Origin: Myxococcales bacterium
GTDB lineage: Bacteria; Myxococcota_A; Polyangia; Haliangiales; Haliangiaceae
DNA length: 64,000 bases
Assembly (NCBI GenBank): GCA_016794525.1
Contig: JAEUJY010000062.1
Location: forward strand, 62,001 to 126,000
Direction: 5' to 3'
Shown here in pieces: positions 28,825 to 37,586 of this stretch (position 1 is the stretch's first letter; the number at the start of each line of letters is the position of its first letter). A program made the translations under genes and the position numbers. The notes below the pieces were generated by a model that had not been told where the DNA came from, searched no databases, and saw nothing but the letters and a program-made list of their open reading frames with translations.

Positions 28825-29777
28825 GGCGCCACCACCTTGCCCAGGCCGTCGTCGTCGCCGAGCACCAGCTCGAGCCCCTCGTGGGCGGCGATGACGCTGA
28901 ACGCGTCGCCGTGGCTCTTCACGCTCCACCGCGCCGCCATCAGGATCGCGTCCTGCGCCTCGTCGGTGCGCATCGGCGCGTGGTGGTAGAGGCACAGCGT
29001 CTTGACCCCGGCCTCGCGCGCGATCGCGATCGCGTCCTCGGGCGTCGAGTGCCCCCAGTGCGGGCGCAGCTTGTACTCGTCGATCGTGAACTGGGTGTCG
29101 TAGATCAGCAGGTCGGCGCCCTTGCACAGCGCCACCAGCGACGCGCGCATCGCCGCCAGCTTGTCGGCGATCGGCTTGGGCAGCGGCTCGCCGGTCGGCG
29201 GCTTCGAGATGAACTCGTGCTCGAGCAGGATGTCGCTGAACGGCGCGGTGTCGGAGCAGTACACGACCGACGCGCCGTCGCAGTCGAGCCGGTACGCCAT
29301 CGCGATCCACGGGTGGTTCAGCCGGGTGCAGGTGACCAGCGTCTTGTCGATCGCGAAGCGGTTGCCCTCGACCAGCTCGTGGAACTCGATCGACGCCTCG
29401 AGCGCCGACAGCGGCACCGGGAAGTACGGGTCCTCGGTCTGCGACGCGAACACCGCCTGCAGGTGGGTGTCGCCGCGCTGCCGCGCGAAGACGTGCAGCT
29501 TGTTGCCGGCCCGGTACAGCGGCGAGAAGAACGGCATCCCCTGGATGTGATCCCAGTGGGTGTGGCTGATCAGGATGTGCGCGGTGCCGCTGCCATCCCC
29601 GAACCGCTCGTCCATGAGCGCCTTGCCCAGGCGGCGGATGCCGGTGCCGGCGTCGATGATGATCGGCCAGGCGCCGCGCGGGCGCACCTCGACACACGAC
29701 GTGTTCCCGCCGTAGCGATTGGTGCTGGGTCCCGGGACGGGGATGGAGCCGCGAACGCCCCAGAATCGGACTTTCAT
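28821..29777 (-). CDS. Metallo-beta-lactamase-fold hydrolase, copy 2
   Basis: A 318-aa paralogue of the next gene. Motifs are MKVRFWGVRGSIPVPG, RYGGNTSCVEV, HTHWDH, LNHPW, CSDTAP and LYHHAP, so all metal ligands are present. It is about 35 residues longer than copy 1, mainly by insertions in the region that usually gives substrate specificity (FARQRGDTHLQAVFA and FISKPPTGEPLPKP). Two tandem, coupled hydrolases of the same family with different insertions suggest related but different substrates. It is upstream in the operon; the two are in a minus-strand run with a lipoprotein gene 95 bases upstream. Confidence 0.85.
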
Positions 29778-29872
29778 GGCCGCGCCGATGACGCGAGGCG
29801 AAGATACCACGCGACCGCGGTCGGGCGCGAATTTCCCGGACGGGCTCGCGGCGCTGGCGCGCGCGGTAGCGC

Positions 29873-30829
29873 CTAGGGGGTGACGGCCAGGCCGATCGCG
29901 CTGCGCCGCCCGTTGACGGCGGCGAACGCCATCACGCCGTGGTTGCCCTGCAGCAGCACCGCCGGGTCGCTGGCCGGCGCCGCGGTGACCGGCCGGTTCC
30001 CCGCCAGCAGGCTCCATGACGCGCCGTCCCACGACGCCGCGTAGCCGATCGCGTAGAGCGGCGCGTCGGTGCCGGCCGGCAGCTTCTTGAGCCCCGCGTA
30101 CCACAGCGCCCAGTGGCCGCGGCCGGTGCCCTCCTCGATCCAGCCCAGCGCCGGCGCGGCGACGGCGGCGTGGTCGAAGGCCTTGGGATCGTCGGCGCGC
30201 GGCACGACGATCGGCGCGGCGGCGCGTTCGAAGGTGCGGCCGTCGGTCGAGCGGGCCAGGCCGATGCCGCCGCTGCCATCGACGAACGCCAAGAGCCAGG
30301 TGGCGCCGTCGTAGGCCAGCCCCGGCGACGTCGCGCCGGTGAGGACCGGCGTCGGCGACTTGGTCCAGGTGCGGCCGCCGTCGGTCGAGTCGGCCCGGCC
30401 GATGCCGGTGCCGCCCGCGTAGAACATCACCAGCGCGTCGCCCTCGGCGACGATCGCCGGCGCGCCGACGTGGCCCTCCTCCCACGGCTGGTCGGCGACC
30501 AGCACCTCGACGGCGGCGTCGGGCAGCTGATCGATCGCGGCCTGCTCGAGGCGCCAGATCGTCGTGTCGCCGGCCGGCTCGGCGGCGCTCTCGCGGGTGA
30601 CGTAGGCGGTCAGCCCGCCACCGGCGCGCGGCATCAGCGCCGGCTCGCTGAACTCGAACACCGGATCGGTGCTGAGCCACGGCTCCTCGAGCGGGGTGTC
30701 GCCGTCGAAGGCCAGCTTCTTGAACGGACCAGCGCCGGTCAGCGGCAGATCGTCGCGACCGCCGGAGCTGTCGTCGGCGAGGCCGAACCCGCAGGCCGAG
30801 AGCGCGAGCGCGAGCGGAGCGAGCCGCAC
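29873..30829 (-). CDS. Lipoprotein beta-propeller, sialidase-like (Asp-box)
   Basis: A 318-aa lipoprotein starting at a GTG that overlaps the stop of the FadL-like gene (TAGTG), with GGTGGAGG a few bases before it. The lipobox is ALSAC (Cys near 14). The mature part contains repeated strands around STDGGRTWTKS and STDGRTFE, matching the Asp-box (S-x-D-x-G-x-x-W) of sialidase-fold propellers, and HVGAPAIVAEGDALVMFY, as in GH43/GH32-like propellers. No complete glycosidase catalytic set can be identified by eye, so it may be a binding rather than catalytic propeller. It is third in a three-gene coupled cluster with two outer-membrane proteins. Confidence 0.75.
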   Translation of the reverse strand: MRLAPLALALSACGFGLADDSSGGRDDLPLTGAGPFKKLAFDGDTPLEEPWLSTDPVFEFSEPALMPRAGGGLTAYVTRESAAEPAGDTTIWRLEQAAIDQLPDAAVEVLVADQPWEEGHVGAPAIVAEGDALVMFYAGGTGIGRADSTDGGRTWTKSPTPVLTGATSPGLAYDGATWLLAFVDGSGGIGLARSTDGRTFERAAAPIVVPRADDPKAFDHAAVAAPALGWIEEGTGRGHWALWYAGLKKLPAGTDAPLYAIGYAASWDGASWSLLAGNRPVTAAPASDPAVLLQGNHGVMAFAAVNGRRSAIGLAVTP

Positions 30830-32154
30830 TAGAACCTCCACCGCGAGGTGACGCTGCCGGTGACGATCACCCCGGCCGAGCGATAGTCGCCGACCGGATC
30901 GGCGGCGATCAGCTTGGCGTGGGTGCGCTCGGGCAGCCAGGTGAGCCCCAGCGCGACGTCGAACGAGATCGGCTTGAGGATGATGCCGCCGAGGCCGGCC
31001 TTGTCGACGCCGGCGCCCAGCGCCAGCGTGTGCTTGTCGTTGTCGATGAAGTTGGTGGCGCCGCGCTGCGCCGGCGCGGGCGACGGCTCGTAGGCGTAGC
31101 CGGCCCGCCACCGGGCCCCGCCGCGGGTGTGCTCGACGCCGAGCCGCGGGATCGCGATGTCGTGGAAGTGCGGCAGCGGCAGCGGCTCTTGCGGCGGGAT
31201 GTCGACCAGATCCTGGAACTGCTTGAGGTCGAGGCCCAGCTCGATGTGGGCCGCCGGGTTCTCGAACGTGCTCCAGCGGTGCCAGGCCAGGTCGAACGCG
31301 ACGGTCCACCGCGGTGACAGCCGCGCGGCGGCGCCGCCGGTGAGCTGCGCCGGCTGGAACAGATCCTGGGCCTGCGAGCGCAGGTGCAGCGTTCCGTCGA
31401 CGACCACCGGCGGGAAGCCGGGCGTGCCGACGTCGCCGGTGATGTCGAAGGTCTGATCGATCTGCAGGCGGAAGCCGCCGCGGTACGACGCACCGACGGT
31501 CAGCCACGGCAGCATCTCCCACGCCACGCCGGCCTGCGGGTAGCGGATCGTCTTCAGGTCGACGTCGATCGCCATGTCGAGCTGGCTGACCTCGGGGTCG
31601 GGGAACCCGACGACGCCGTCGAGCGCGACGGTGCCCTGGGTGCTCGACATGTACGCGATGCCGGCGCCGACGTAGACGCCGTGGGGCAGGCGCGCGGCGA
31701 GGTTGGCGGCCAGGAACAGCCGCTGCGGCCGGTTGTCGAACAGCTGGAACCGCGGCTGCCCCGACGCCAGCGTGCGGGTGCGGGTGATGTGCTGGTCGGG
31801 CAAGAACAGCCCGGCGCCGATCGCCAGCCGCGCGCCGAGCAGCTGGCCGGGGACCGCGAGGCCGATCGCCAGGCCGCGCGAGCTGTCGACGTGGGTGTCG
31901 CGATCGTCGACGGTGAGCCGCGGGTGGGCCTGCTGGTAGCCGACGTCGATGCGGATGTCGGGGCTGGCCGCCAGGAGCGCCGGGTTGTAGTAGGCGGCGC
32001 TGGTGTCGTCGGCGCCGGCCACCTGCGCGCCGGCCATGGCCTGGCCGCGGGCGCCGAAGCCGTAGACGTCGGCGGGGTTGGCGCGCGCCGCGGGGGCGGC
32101 GGCCAGCGCCAGCGCCAGCCCGGCGGCGAGCGTGGCGGCGCGGGCGGCCCTCAC
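30829..32154 (-). CDS. FadL/OMPP1-like outer-membrane protein, copy 1
   Basis: A 441-aa outer-membrane beta-barrel with a signal peptide and, soon after it, ADDTSAAYYNPALLA, the NPA motif of the FadL/TodX/OMPP1 family of hydrophobic-solute channels. Repeated amphipathic strands and aromatic C-terminus (SRWRF, ending in Phe) fit a barrel with a BAM recognition signal. The start is a GTG at 32154 that overlaps the upstream stop (GTGA). FadL proteins take up long-chain fatty acids or other hydrophobic compounds. The pair of divergent copies may handle two substrates. Confidence 0.8.
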   Translation of the reverse strand: MRAARAATLAAGLALALAAAPAARANPADVYGFGARGQAMAGAQVAGADDTSAAYYNPALLAASPDIRIDVGYQQAHPRLTVDDRDTHVDSSRGLAIGLAVPGQLLGARLAIGAGLFLPDQHITRTRTLASGQPRFQLFDNRPQRLFLAANLAARLPHGVYVGAGIAYMSSTQGTVALDGVVGFPDPEVSQLDMAIDVDLKTIRYPQAGVAWEMLPWLTVGASYRGGFRLQIDQTFDITGDVGTPGFPPVVVDGTLHLRSQAQDLFQPAQLTGGAAARLSPRWTVAFDLAWHRWSTFENPAAHIELGLDLKQFQDLVDIPPQEPLPLPHFHDIAIPRLGVEHTRGGARWRAGYAYEPSPAPAQRGATNFIDNDKHTLALGAGVDKAGLGGIILKPISFDVALGLTWLPERTHAKLIAADPVGDYRSAGVIVTGSVTSRWRF

Positions 32155-33395
32155 AGATCGACCCCGACGGTGAGGCCGCCGACGACGATGTCGCCGGCGG
32201 TCGAGTGCGCGCGATCGGGCGCGATGACGTCGGGGTCGCGCTGGTAGCGGCGGAACGCGAGGTGGTGGAGCTGCACCCACGCGTCGAGGTGCAGCGGCAC
32301 CGCGGCGCCGGGCCACGCCAGGCCCAGGCCGGCGGCGAGCTCGTGGCGATCGTTGTCGTAGAGCGTCTCGCGGCGGGTCTGATCGGGCGCCGGCGACCAC
32401 AGGAACGCGTAGCCGGCGCGCGCGGCGACGGTGCCGCCCAGCGCCGGCCGGGCGTACTCGACGCTGACCCGCGGCACCGCGGTGTCGTGGAAGTCGAGCG
32501 CGGGCTGCGGCGGGTTGCCGGTCACCGCGTTGACCGTCGGCCGCGGGAACGCGCTCCAGCGGTGCCACGCCAGGTGGCCGGTGAGCGTCAGCCCGGGCTG
32601 CGGCCGCCACGCGCCCTCGGCCACCACCATCAGCGGGTCGTACTGCGCGGTGCCGGCGATGTGGATCAGCGGCAGCGTCACCGGCAGGGTCGCGCCGAGA
32701 TCGTTGGTGACGGTGATGTCGTAGTCGGAGCGCGACGGCGCCCGCACCACCAGCGCGACGTCGGTGGTCGCCGAGCGCCGCCAGCGCGCGCCGACGATCG
32801 GCGCGAACCGCGTCAGCAGCCGCTGCTCGCTCTGCGTCGTGATCCGGCCGGCGCCGTCGATCGTCACGTCGATCGCGCCGCGCAGCACCGCCAGCGAGTT
32901 GACGCCGACGCCGACCGACCAGCGCGGCGACACCCGCACGCCGACCGCGACCATCAGCCCGACGACGAACGCCCGGCTCTCGAGCAGCACGAACGTCGGC
33001 GTGCCGGGGAACGGCGCGCGCGCGCGGTTGATGGCCTCGCTCGGCACGTAGAAGCCGAAGCCCAGGCCGACCCGGTTCTTGAGCGCGCCGCCCAGCGGCA
33101 TCGGCACCTGGCCGCCGATCGCCAGGCCGCGCGGGCTGGTGGTCGCGGTGGGCTGGCCGTCGAGCTCGAGCCGGAAGTCGCCGGCGAGCCCGCCGACGGT
33201 GGCGCGCTTGCGCGGCGTGTCGGCGAGGCCGGCCGGGTTGAGGTAGACGGCGTCGTAGTCGGTGGTCGTCGCCGCGCCGGTGCCGGCCAGGCCCGGCGAG
33301 CGCCCGCCGAACCCGAACAGGTCCAGCGGCGACGCGACGGACGGCGCAGCCATCGCCGCGACCAGCGCGGCCGCGAGCGCAACGCGGCGGACCAT
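32151..33395 (-). CDS. FadL/OMPP1-like outer-membrane protein, copy 2
   Basis: A 414-aa paralogue and first gene of the cluster. It has a signal peptide, DYDAVYLNPAGLADTP near the N-terminus (NPAGLA motif), repeated barrel strands and a final DL at the C-terminus rather than an aromatic. It is shorter than copy 1 and differs in the extracellular loops. ATG 33395 is the first plausible start after the Pro-rich region upstream. Together with copy 1 and the propeller lipoprotein it forms a coupled cluster that could be a single outer-membrane assembly; this is inferred only from gene order. Confidence 0.8.
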   Translation of the reverse strand: MVRRVALAAALVAAMAAPSVASPLDLFGFGGRSPGLAGTGAATTTDYDAVYLNPAGLADTPRKRATVGGLAGDFRLELDGQPTATTSPRGLAIGGQVPMPLGGALKNRVGLGFGFYVPSEAINRARAPFPGTPTFVLLESRAFVVGLMVAVGVRVSPRWSVGVGVNSLAVLRGAIDVTIDGAGRITTQSEQRLLTRFAPIVGARWRRSATTDVALVVRAPSRSDYDITVTNDLGATLPVTLPLIHIAGTAQYDPLMVVAEGAWRPQPGLTLTGHLAWHRWSAFPRPTVNAVTGNPPQPALDFHDTAVPRVSVEYARPALGGTVAARAGYAFLWSPAPDQTRRETLYDNDRHELAAGLGLAWPGAAVPLHLDAWVQLHHLAFRRYQRDPDVIAPDRAHSTAGDIVVGGLTVGVDL

Positions 33396-33448
33396 CGCGG
33401 CGACGTTACCCCGGCCGCCGCCGGATGTGGGGGCGGCCGGGCGCTGGT

Positions 33449-34141
33449 TCACGCCGGCGGTGGCGGCGGCGTCGCGTAGGCCTGCTTGCAGCTGGCGATC
33501 GCCGCGGCCATGTCGTCGGCGAGCGGCACCTCGGCGACGATCGGCGCGCCGCCGAACGGATGCGGCAGCGCCAGGTAGGTGGCGTGCAGCGCCAGCCGGT
33601 GCAGGCCGTGCTGGGCGCGGAAGATGCGGTTGTGCTCGCCCTTGCCGTACTTGACGTCGCCGATCAGCGGACACGAGATGTGCTTGCAGTGGCGACGGAT
33701 CTGGTGGAGCCGACCGGTGCGGGGCCGGGCCTCGACCAGCGCGTAGCGGCCGAAGGTGTCGAGGCAGCGCAGCGCCGTGACCGCGTCGCCGCGCGGACCG
33801 CCGACCTCGGTCGGGATCGCGTAGTCGATGACGGACTCGGCCGGCGGGTGGCCGCGGGTGATCGCCAGGTAGCGCTTGTCGACGGCGCCGCCGGCGAACG
33901 CGTCGTTGGCGGCGCGCGCGGCCTCGGCGTCGAGCGCGAACAGCACCGCGCCCGACGCGCCGCGATCGAGCCGGTTGATCAGCCAGACGTAGGCGTCGAG
34001 CTGATCGCGCACGCGCTGCAGGAGCGGCACGTCGTCGTCGCCGCCGGCGGCCCAGCCGCGGTGGACCGCGATCCCCGCGGGCTTGTCGACGACGACGAAC
34101 CGGGCGTCGCGCCAGGCGATGGCCAGCGGCGCGTCGGCCAC
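33449..34141 (-). CDS. RNA pseudouridine synthase, RluA/TruC family
   Basis: A 230-aa enzyme that isomerises uridine to pseudouridine in tRNA or rRNA. It has the start FVVVDKPAGIAVH, the catalytic NRLDRGASG (Asp in RLD), the LHQIRRH segment and IGDVKYGKGEHN. The RHCKHISCPLIGD-like block is as in TruC (tRNA U65) rather than RluA/RluD, but substrate cannot be set by eye. No S4 domain is present. The start is GTG at 34141, one base from the stop of the peptidase gene, so the two are adjacent in a run although functionally unrelated. Confidence 0.85.
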   Translation of the reverse strand: MADAPLAIAWRDARFVVVDKPAGIAVHRGWAAGGDDDVPLLQRVRDQLDAYVWLINRLDRGASGAVLFALDAEAARAANDAFAGGAVDKRYLAITRGHPPAESVIDYAIPTEVGGPRGDAVTALRCLDTFGRYALVEARPRTGRLHQIRRHCKHISCPLIGDVKYGKGEHNRIFRAQHGLHRLALHATYLALPHPFGGAPIVAEVPLADDMAAAIASCKQAYATPPPPPA

Positions 34142-34142
34142 G

Positions 34143-36407
34143 TCAGCGGGCGACCGGCAGGCCGAGGTGGGCCCGGAAGAAGTCGATCTGCCGGGTCATC
34201 AGCGCCGCGTCCGACGCCGGGTCGGCGACCATGTGCGTGCCGGCCAGCGCGACGAAGTCGAACCGCTTGCCGGCCTTGAACAGCGCCTCGGTCAGCGCCA
34301 GCGAGTTCACCGCGTAGACGTTGTCGTCGGTGAGGCCGTGGATGATCAGCAGCGGCGCGCCCAGCTTGCCGGCGTTGACGATCGCGCTGGTCTCGTCGTA
34401 CGCGAGCGCGTTGTCGGCCGGCGTCCGCATGTACCGCTCGGTGTACGCGGTGTCGTAGTAGCGCCAGTCGGTGACCGGCGCGCCGGCGATCGCCGCCTTG
34501 AAGGTGTCAGGCGCCAGCTCGGCCGCCATCGCCGAGAAGTAGCCGCCGAACGACCAGCCGACGACGCCGACCCGGGTCAGGTCGAGCTCGGGGTTGGCCG
34601 CGCCCAGCGCCTTCAGCATGTCGATCTGATCGGCCAGCGGCACGGTGATCAGATCGCCGCTGATGATGCGCTCCCACGCGCGGCCGCGCCCCGGCGTGCC
34701 GCGGCCGTCGCCGCGCACGACGATGAAGCCGGTGTCGGCGAGCAGCTGGTCCTTCCAGTAGGCGCGCGGGTTCGACGAGACGGTCGTGACGCCGGGGCCG
34801 GCGTAGACCTGCAGCACCACCGGGTAGCGCTTGCTCGGGTCGAAGTCGCGCGGCCGCACCACCGCGGTCCAGTAGGTGCGGCCGGTGCCGGTGACCTGCG
34901 CGACGTCGACCTTGGGCAGCGCCGGGCCCTCCTCGGCCACCGACGGCAGCTCGCCGATCGCGGTGCCGTCGCGCTTGACGATCGTGATCGACCGCTTGCC
35001 GTCGGCGCCGTTGTAGCCGACGAGCCGGGTGCCGCCCTTGGGCGCGATCCCGACGTAGTAGGTGCCGCGCGCGCTGGTGCGCTGGGTGGGGTTGCCGCCC
35101 TGGGCGTCGACGCTCCACAGCTGCGTCTCGACCGGGGTGCCGCCGGCGAACCACACCTCGCCGGTCTCCTCGTCGACCGCGAACATGCCGGTGAACTGCT
35201 GGTCGCGGCCGACCACGGTGCCCAGCGGCTTGCCGTCGGCGGCGAACCGCTCGAGCGTCCAGCCGTCGGCGGCCTCGCGCGGCCACAGGAACGACTTGCC
35301 GTCGACCGCCCACCGCGGGCCGCCCGCGGTGTTGACCCACGCCGAGTCCTGCTCGGTGATGACGCTGGTGGTGGCGCCGGTCTTGTCGTCGACGATCAGC
35401 ACCCGCTCCTCGGTCTGGGCGCGGTTGAGCACGACCAGCGTCGGCTTGCCGTGCTCGGGCCACTGCACGTCGTGGACGTACGGGAACGCGGCGCGGTCCC
35501 AGTTGATCTCGACCGCCTTCCCGCCCTTGGCCGGGTAGATCGCGAAGCGCACGTCGGCGTTGGCGGCGCCGGCGCGCGGGTAGCGGAACGGCGTCGGCGC
35601 CTGCTCGGGCGCGCCGGGGTTGGCGACGTACAGCGTCGCGACCTTGCTCTCGTCGGTGCGCTGGATGATCAGCCGGTCGCCGGTCGGCGACCACCACGTG
35701 CCGCTGGTGCGGTCGAGCTCCTCGGCGGCGACGAACTCGGCGGCGCCGAACGACACGTCGGGGCCGTCCTTCTTGGTCAGCTTGCGCGGCTTGCCGCCGG
35801 CGACGTCGACCACCCAGACGTCGCCGTCGCGGACGAACGTGATGCGCCCGCCGTCGGGCGACAGCTGCGGGCTGTCGGGGTAGCCGTCGCCCAGCGACAC
35901 GGCGGTGGCCTTGCCGGTCGCGCGGTCGAGCAGGAAGACCTGCGGGCCCAGCGGGATCATCAGCCGGGTGCCGTCCTTGCTCGCGCCGACCGAGACGATG
36001 CCGCGCATGACCATGCGCATGCGCTCGCGCAGCGCCTTCTCGGCGGCCGACAGCTTGACGTCGGCGGCGAGGTCGGCGGCCGACGCCAGCTTGCGGGTCT
36101 GGCCGGTGGCGGCGTCGAGCTCGAACAGCTCGGCGACGTAGCTGCGCGGGCCGGTGCGGAGGAACAGCACGTCGCCGTCGGGCAGGAGCGCGACCGGCCG
36201 CGGCGCGCCGAGGTTGTAGCTGCGCGTCGCCGCCAGGTCCACGATCGCGGCCTTGTCGACCGCGGGCGGCGGCGCGCTGGGCTCCGGCGGCGGCTCGACG
36301 AGCGGCTCGACCGCGACCGGCGTCGGGTCGACGGTCGGGCACTGCGGGGCGGGCTGGTGACCGCCGCTGCAGGCGGCGGCGAGGACGATCGCGGCGAGGC
36401 GCTTCAC
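34143..36407 (-). CDS. Prolyl-oligopeptidase-family serine peptidase (DPP IV type), lipoprotein
   Basis: A 754-aa S9-family peptidase. It starts at a GTG with a lipobox around VLAAACSGG, then a Pro-rich linker. The N-terminal eight-bladed propeller spans about 80-470 and the alpha/beta hydrolase domain about 480-754. The nucleophile is in GWSFGG, the acid in GLTDDN and the His in GTHMV. The overall size and DPP IV_N-like propeller indicate release of X-Pro dipeptides from peptides, outside the cytoplasm on the lipid anchor. The gene ends two bases from the pseudouridine synthase start. Confidence 0.85.
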   Translation of the reverse strand: MKRLAAIVLAAACSGGHQPAPQCPTVDPTPVAVEPLVEPPPEPSAPPPAVDKAAIVDLAATRSYNLGAPRPVALLPDGDVLFLRTGPRSYVAELFELDAATGQTRKLASAADLAADVKLSAAEKALRERMRMVMRGIVSVGASKDGTRLMIPLGPQVFLLDRATGKATAVSLGDGYPDSPQLSPDGGRITFVRDGDVWVVDVAGGKPRKLTKKDGPDVSFGAAEFVAAEELDRTSGTWWSPTGDRLIIQRTDESKVATLYVANPGAPEQAPTPFRYPRAGAANADVRFAIYPAKGGKAVEINWDRAAFPYVHDVQWPEHGKPTLVVLNRAQTEERVLIVDDKTGATTSVITEQDSAWVNTAGGPRWAVDGKSFLWPREAADGWTLERFAADGKPLGTVVGRDQQFTGMFAVDEETGEVWFAGGTPVETQLWSVDAQGGNPTQRTSARGTYYVGIAPKGGTRLVGYNGADGKRSITIVKRDGTAIGELPSVAEEGPALPKVDVAQVTGTGRTYWTAVVRPRDFDPSKRYPVVLQVYAGPGVTTVSSNPRAYWKDQLLADTGFIVVRGDGRGTPGRGRAWERIISGDLITVPLADQIDMLKALGAANPELDLTRVGVVGWSFGGYFSAMAAELAPDTFKAAIAGAPVTDWRYYDTAYTERYMRTPADNALAYDETSAIVNAGKLGAPLLIIHGLTDDNVYAVNSLALTEALFKAGKRFDFVALAGTHMVADPASDAALMTRQIDFFRAHLGLPVAR

Positions 36408-36473
36408 CCGCGCAGTCTACTCCTCGCCCGCCGAAATGTTGCCTCGGCGGGCGCCGGCTCCGACGATGAGGCC

Positions 36474-36866
36474 ATGCGTGCCTCCACCTCCCGCGCCGAC
36501 GGCGACGCGCGCCGCCGCCGCAGCCACGACCCCTCGCTCGCGCTCCACTTCCAGCTCGCCGCCTGCTGCGACGACGGCGAGATCGCCGCGATGGCGATGG
36601 CCGACGACGACGGCCGCCCGCTGGCGCTGGCCGGCGAGTTCGGCGCCTGCCGCGAGGTCGCCGACAAGCTGGCGCGGGTGGCGTCGCGGATCCACTCGGC
36701 CGAGTACGTCGCGTACGGGCCGGGCCAGCGCTGGGACGTCTCGATGCAGCGGGTCGCGACCGCGACCGGCGACGTCATCGTGTGCGCGATCGGCGGCAGC
36801 GCGGCCGAGCGCCGGCAGCGGATCGGCCGCACGGCGGCGGCGGCCCAGCGCATCCTCGCGGCGTAG
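36474..36866 (+). CDS. Small protein of unknown function
   Basis: A 130-aa protein with a basic N-terminus (about 25 residues, Arg-rich) and a compact alpha/beta domain: LHFQLAACCDD, EIAAMAMADDDG, then an Arg/His-rich helix and a final strand pair ending VIVCAIGG. The alternation resembles small Roadblock/LC7-like or GAF-sized domains, but I do not recognise it with confidence. The ATG at 36474 follows GATGAGGCC. No signal peptide. It lies between the divergent peptidase gene and the TetR operon. Confidence 0.45.
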   Translation: MRASTSRADGDARRRRSHDPSLALHFQLAACCDDGEIAAMAMADDDGRPLALAGEFGACREVADKLARVASRIHSAEYVAYGPGQRWDVSMQRVATATGDVIVCAIGGSAAERRQRIGRTAAAAQRILAA

Positions 36867-36892
36867 CCAGCGGGGCCGCGTCGCGGTCGTTA

Positions 36893-36921
36893 TTGACAAG
36901 TCGTTCCAGAAGTCCTAGGGT
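36893..36921 (+). promoter_or_regulatory. Sigma-70-like promoter and operator of the TetR gene
   Basis: TTGACA (36893-36898) and TAGGGT (36916-36921) are separated by 17 bases. The start codon (36928) is about 7 bases after the -10 box, so the transcript may be leaderless. The first 18 bases, TTGACAAGTCGTTCCAGA, are the near reverse complement of a site before the SDR gene. Confidence 0.55.
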
Positions 36922-36927
36922 GACGGC

Positions 36928-37506
36928 ATGGGTCGCCCACGAGAGTTCGAGCGCGACGCGGTCCTCGACCGCGCCCTCGAGCTGTTCTGGCAGCGCGGCT
37001 TCGACGGCACGTCGATGGCCGACCTCGTCGAGCACCTCGGGATCGGCCGGCAGAGCCTGTACGACACGTTCGGCGACAAGCGGGCGATGTACCTGGAGGC
37101 GCTCGACCGCTACCACGCGACGCGGGCGTCGCTGCCGTGGGAGGTGCTCGACCAGCACCCGCTGCGGCCCGGGCTGCGCACGCTGATGACCAGCATGGTC
37201 GACTGGCTGCTCGAGTCGACCCACGGCCGCAGCTGCATGCTGGTCGCGGCCGCGGCGGAGCGCTGCCCCGCCGACGCCGAGGTCGGCGCGCGGTTCTGCG
37301 CCAACACCGCCAACATCGAGCGGCACCTGCGCCAGCGGCTCGAGCGCGCGCGCGCCGAGGGCGACCTCGGCCGCCACCACGACCCGGAGGCGCTGGCGCG
37401 CTTCCTCACCTCCACGATGTACGGGCTCCAGCTCTCGGCCAAGGGCGGCCTCGATCGCGCCGCCCTGTTGCAGATCGTCGACGTCGCGCTGAGCGCCCTG
37501 GGCTGA
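36928..37506 (+). CDS. TetR-family transcriptional regulator
   Basis: A 192-aa repressor-type regulator. The N-terminal HTH (about 10-57) reads ILDRALELF-like helix 1, then TSMADLVEHLGIGRQSLYDTFGDKR-type recognition helix with a conserved Tyr. The rest is the helical ligand-binding and dimer domain of TetR proteins, with Cys residues at about 105 and 112. The promoter lies directly upstream with a dyad-like motif, and the same motif precedes the SDR gene 81 bases after its stop. Autoregulation and control of the SDR gene are therefore likely. The ligand is unknown. Confidence 0.85.
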   Translation: MGRPREFERDAVLDRALELFWQRGFDGTSMADLVEHLGIGRQSLYDTFGDKRAMYLEALDRYHATRASLPWEVLDQHPLRPGLRTLMTSMVDWLLESTHGRSCMLVAAAAERCPADAEVGARFCANTANIERHLRQRLERARAEGDLGRHHDPEALARFLTSTMYGLQLSAKGGLDRAALLQIVDVALSALG

Positions 37507-37550
37507 CGTCGGGCGGCGGGTGCCGCTCGACGCCCTTCGGCGCGCGCTAT

Positions 37551-37570
37551 TTTGGAATGATCGGTCAAAA
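37551..37570 (+). promoter_or_regulatory. Operator-like motif upstream of the SDR gene
   Basis: TTTGGAATGATCGGTCAAAA aligns with the reverse complement of the TetR promoter site: 14 of 20 bases match, with shared TGGAA-GA and GTCAA. It lies 17 bases upstream of the SDR start, just before the AAAGGG ribosome-binding site at 37573-37578. Confidence 0.5.
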
Positions 37571-37586
37571 ATAAAGGGATACGTCC

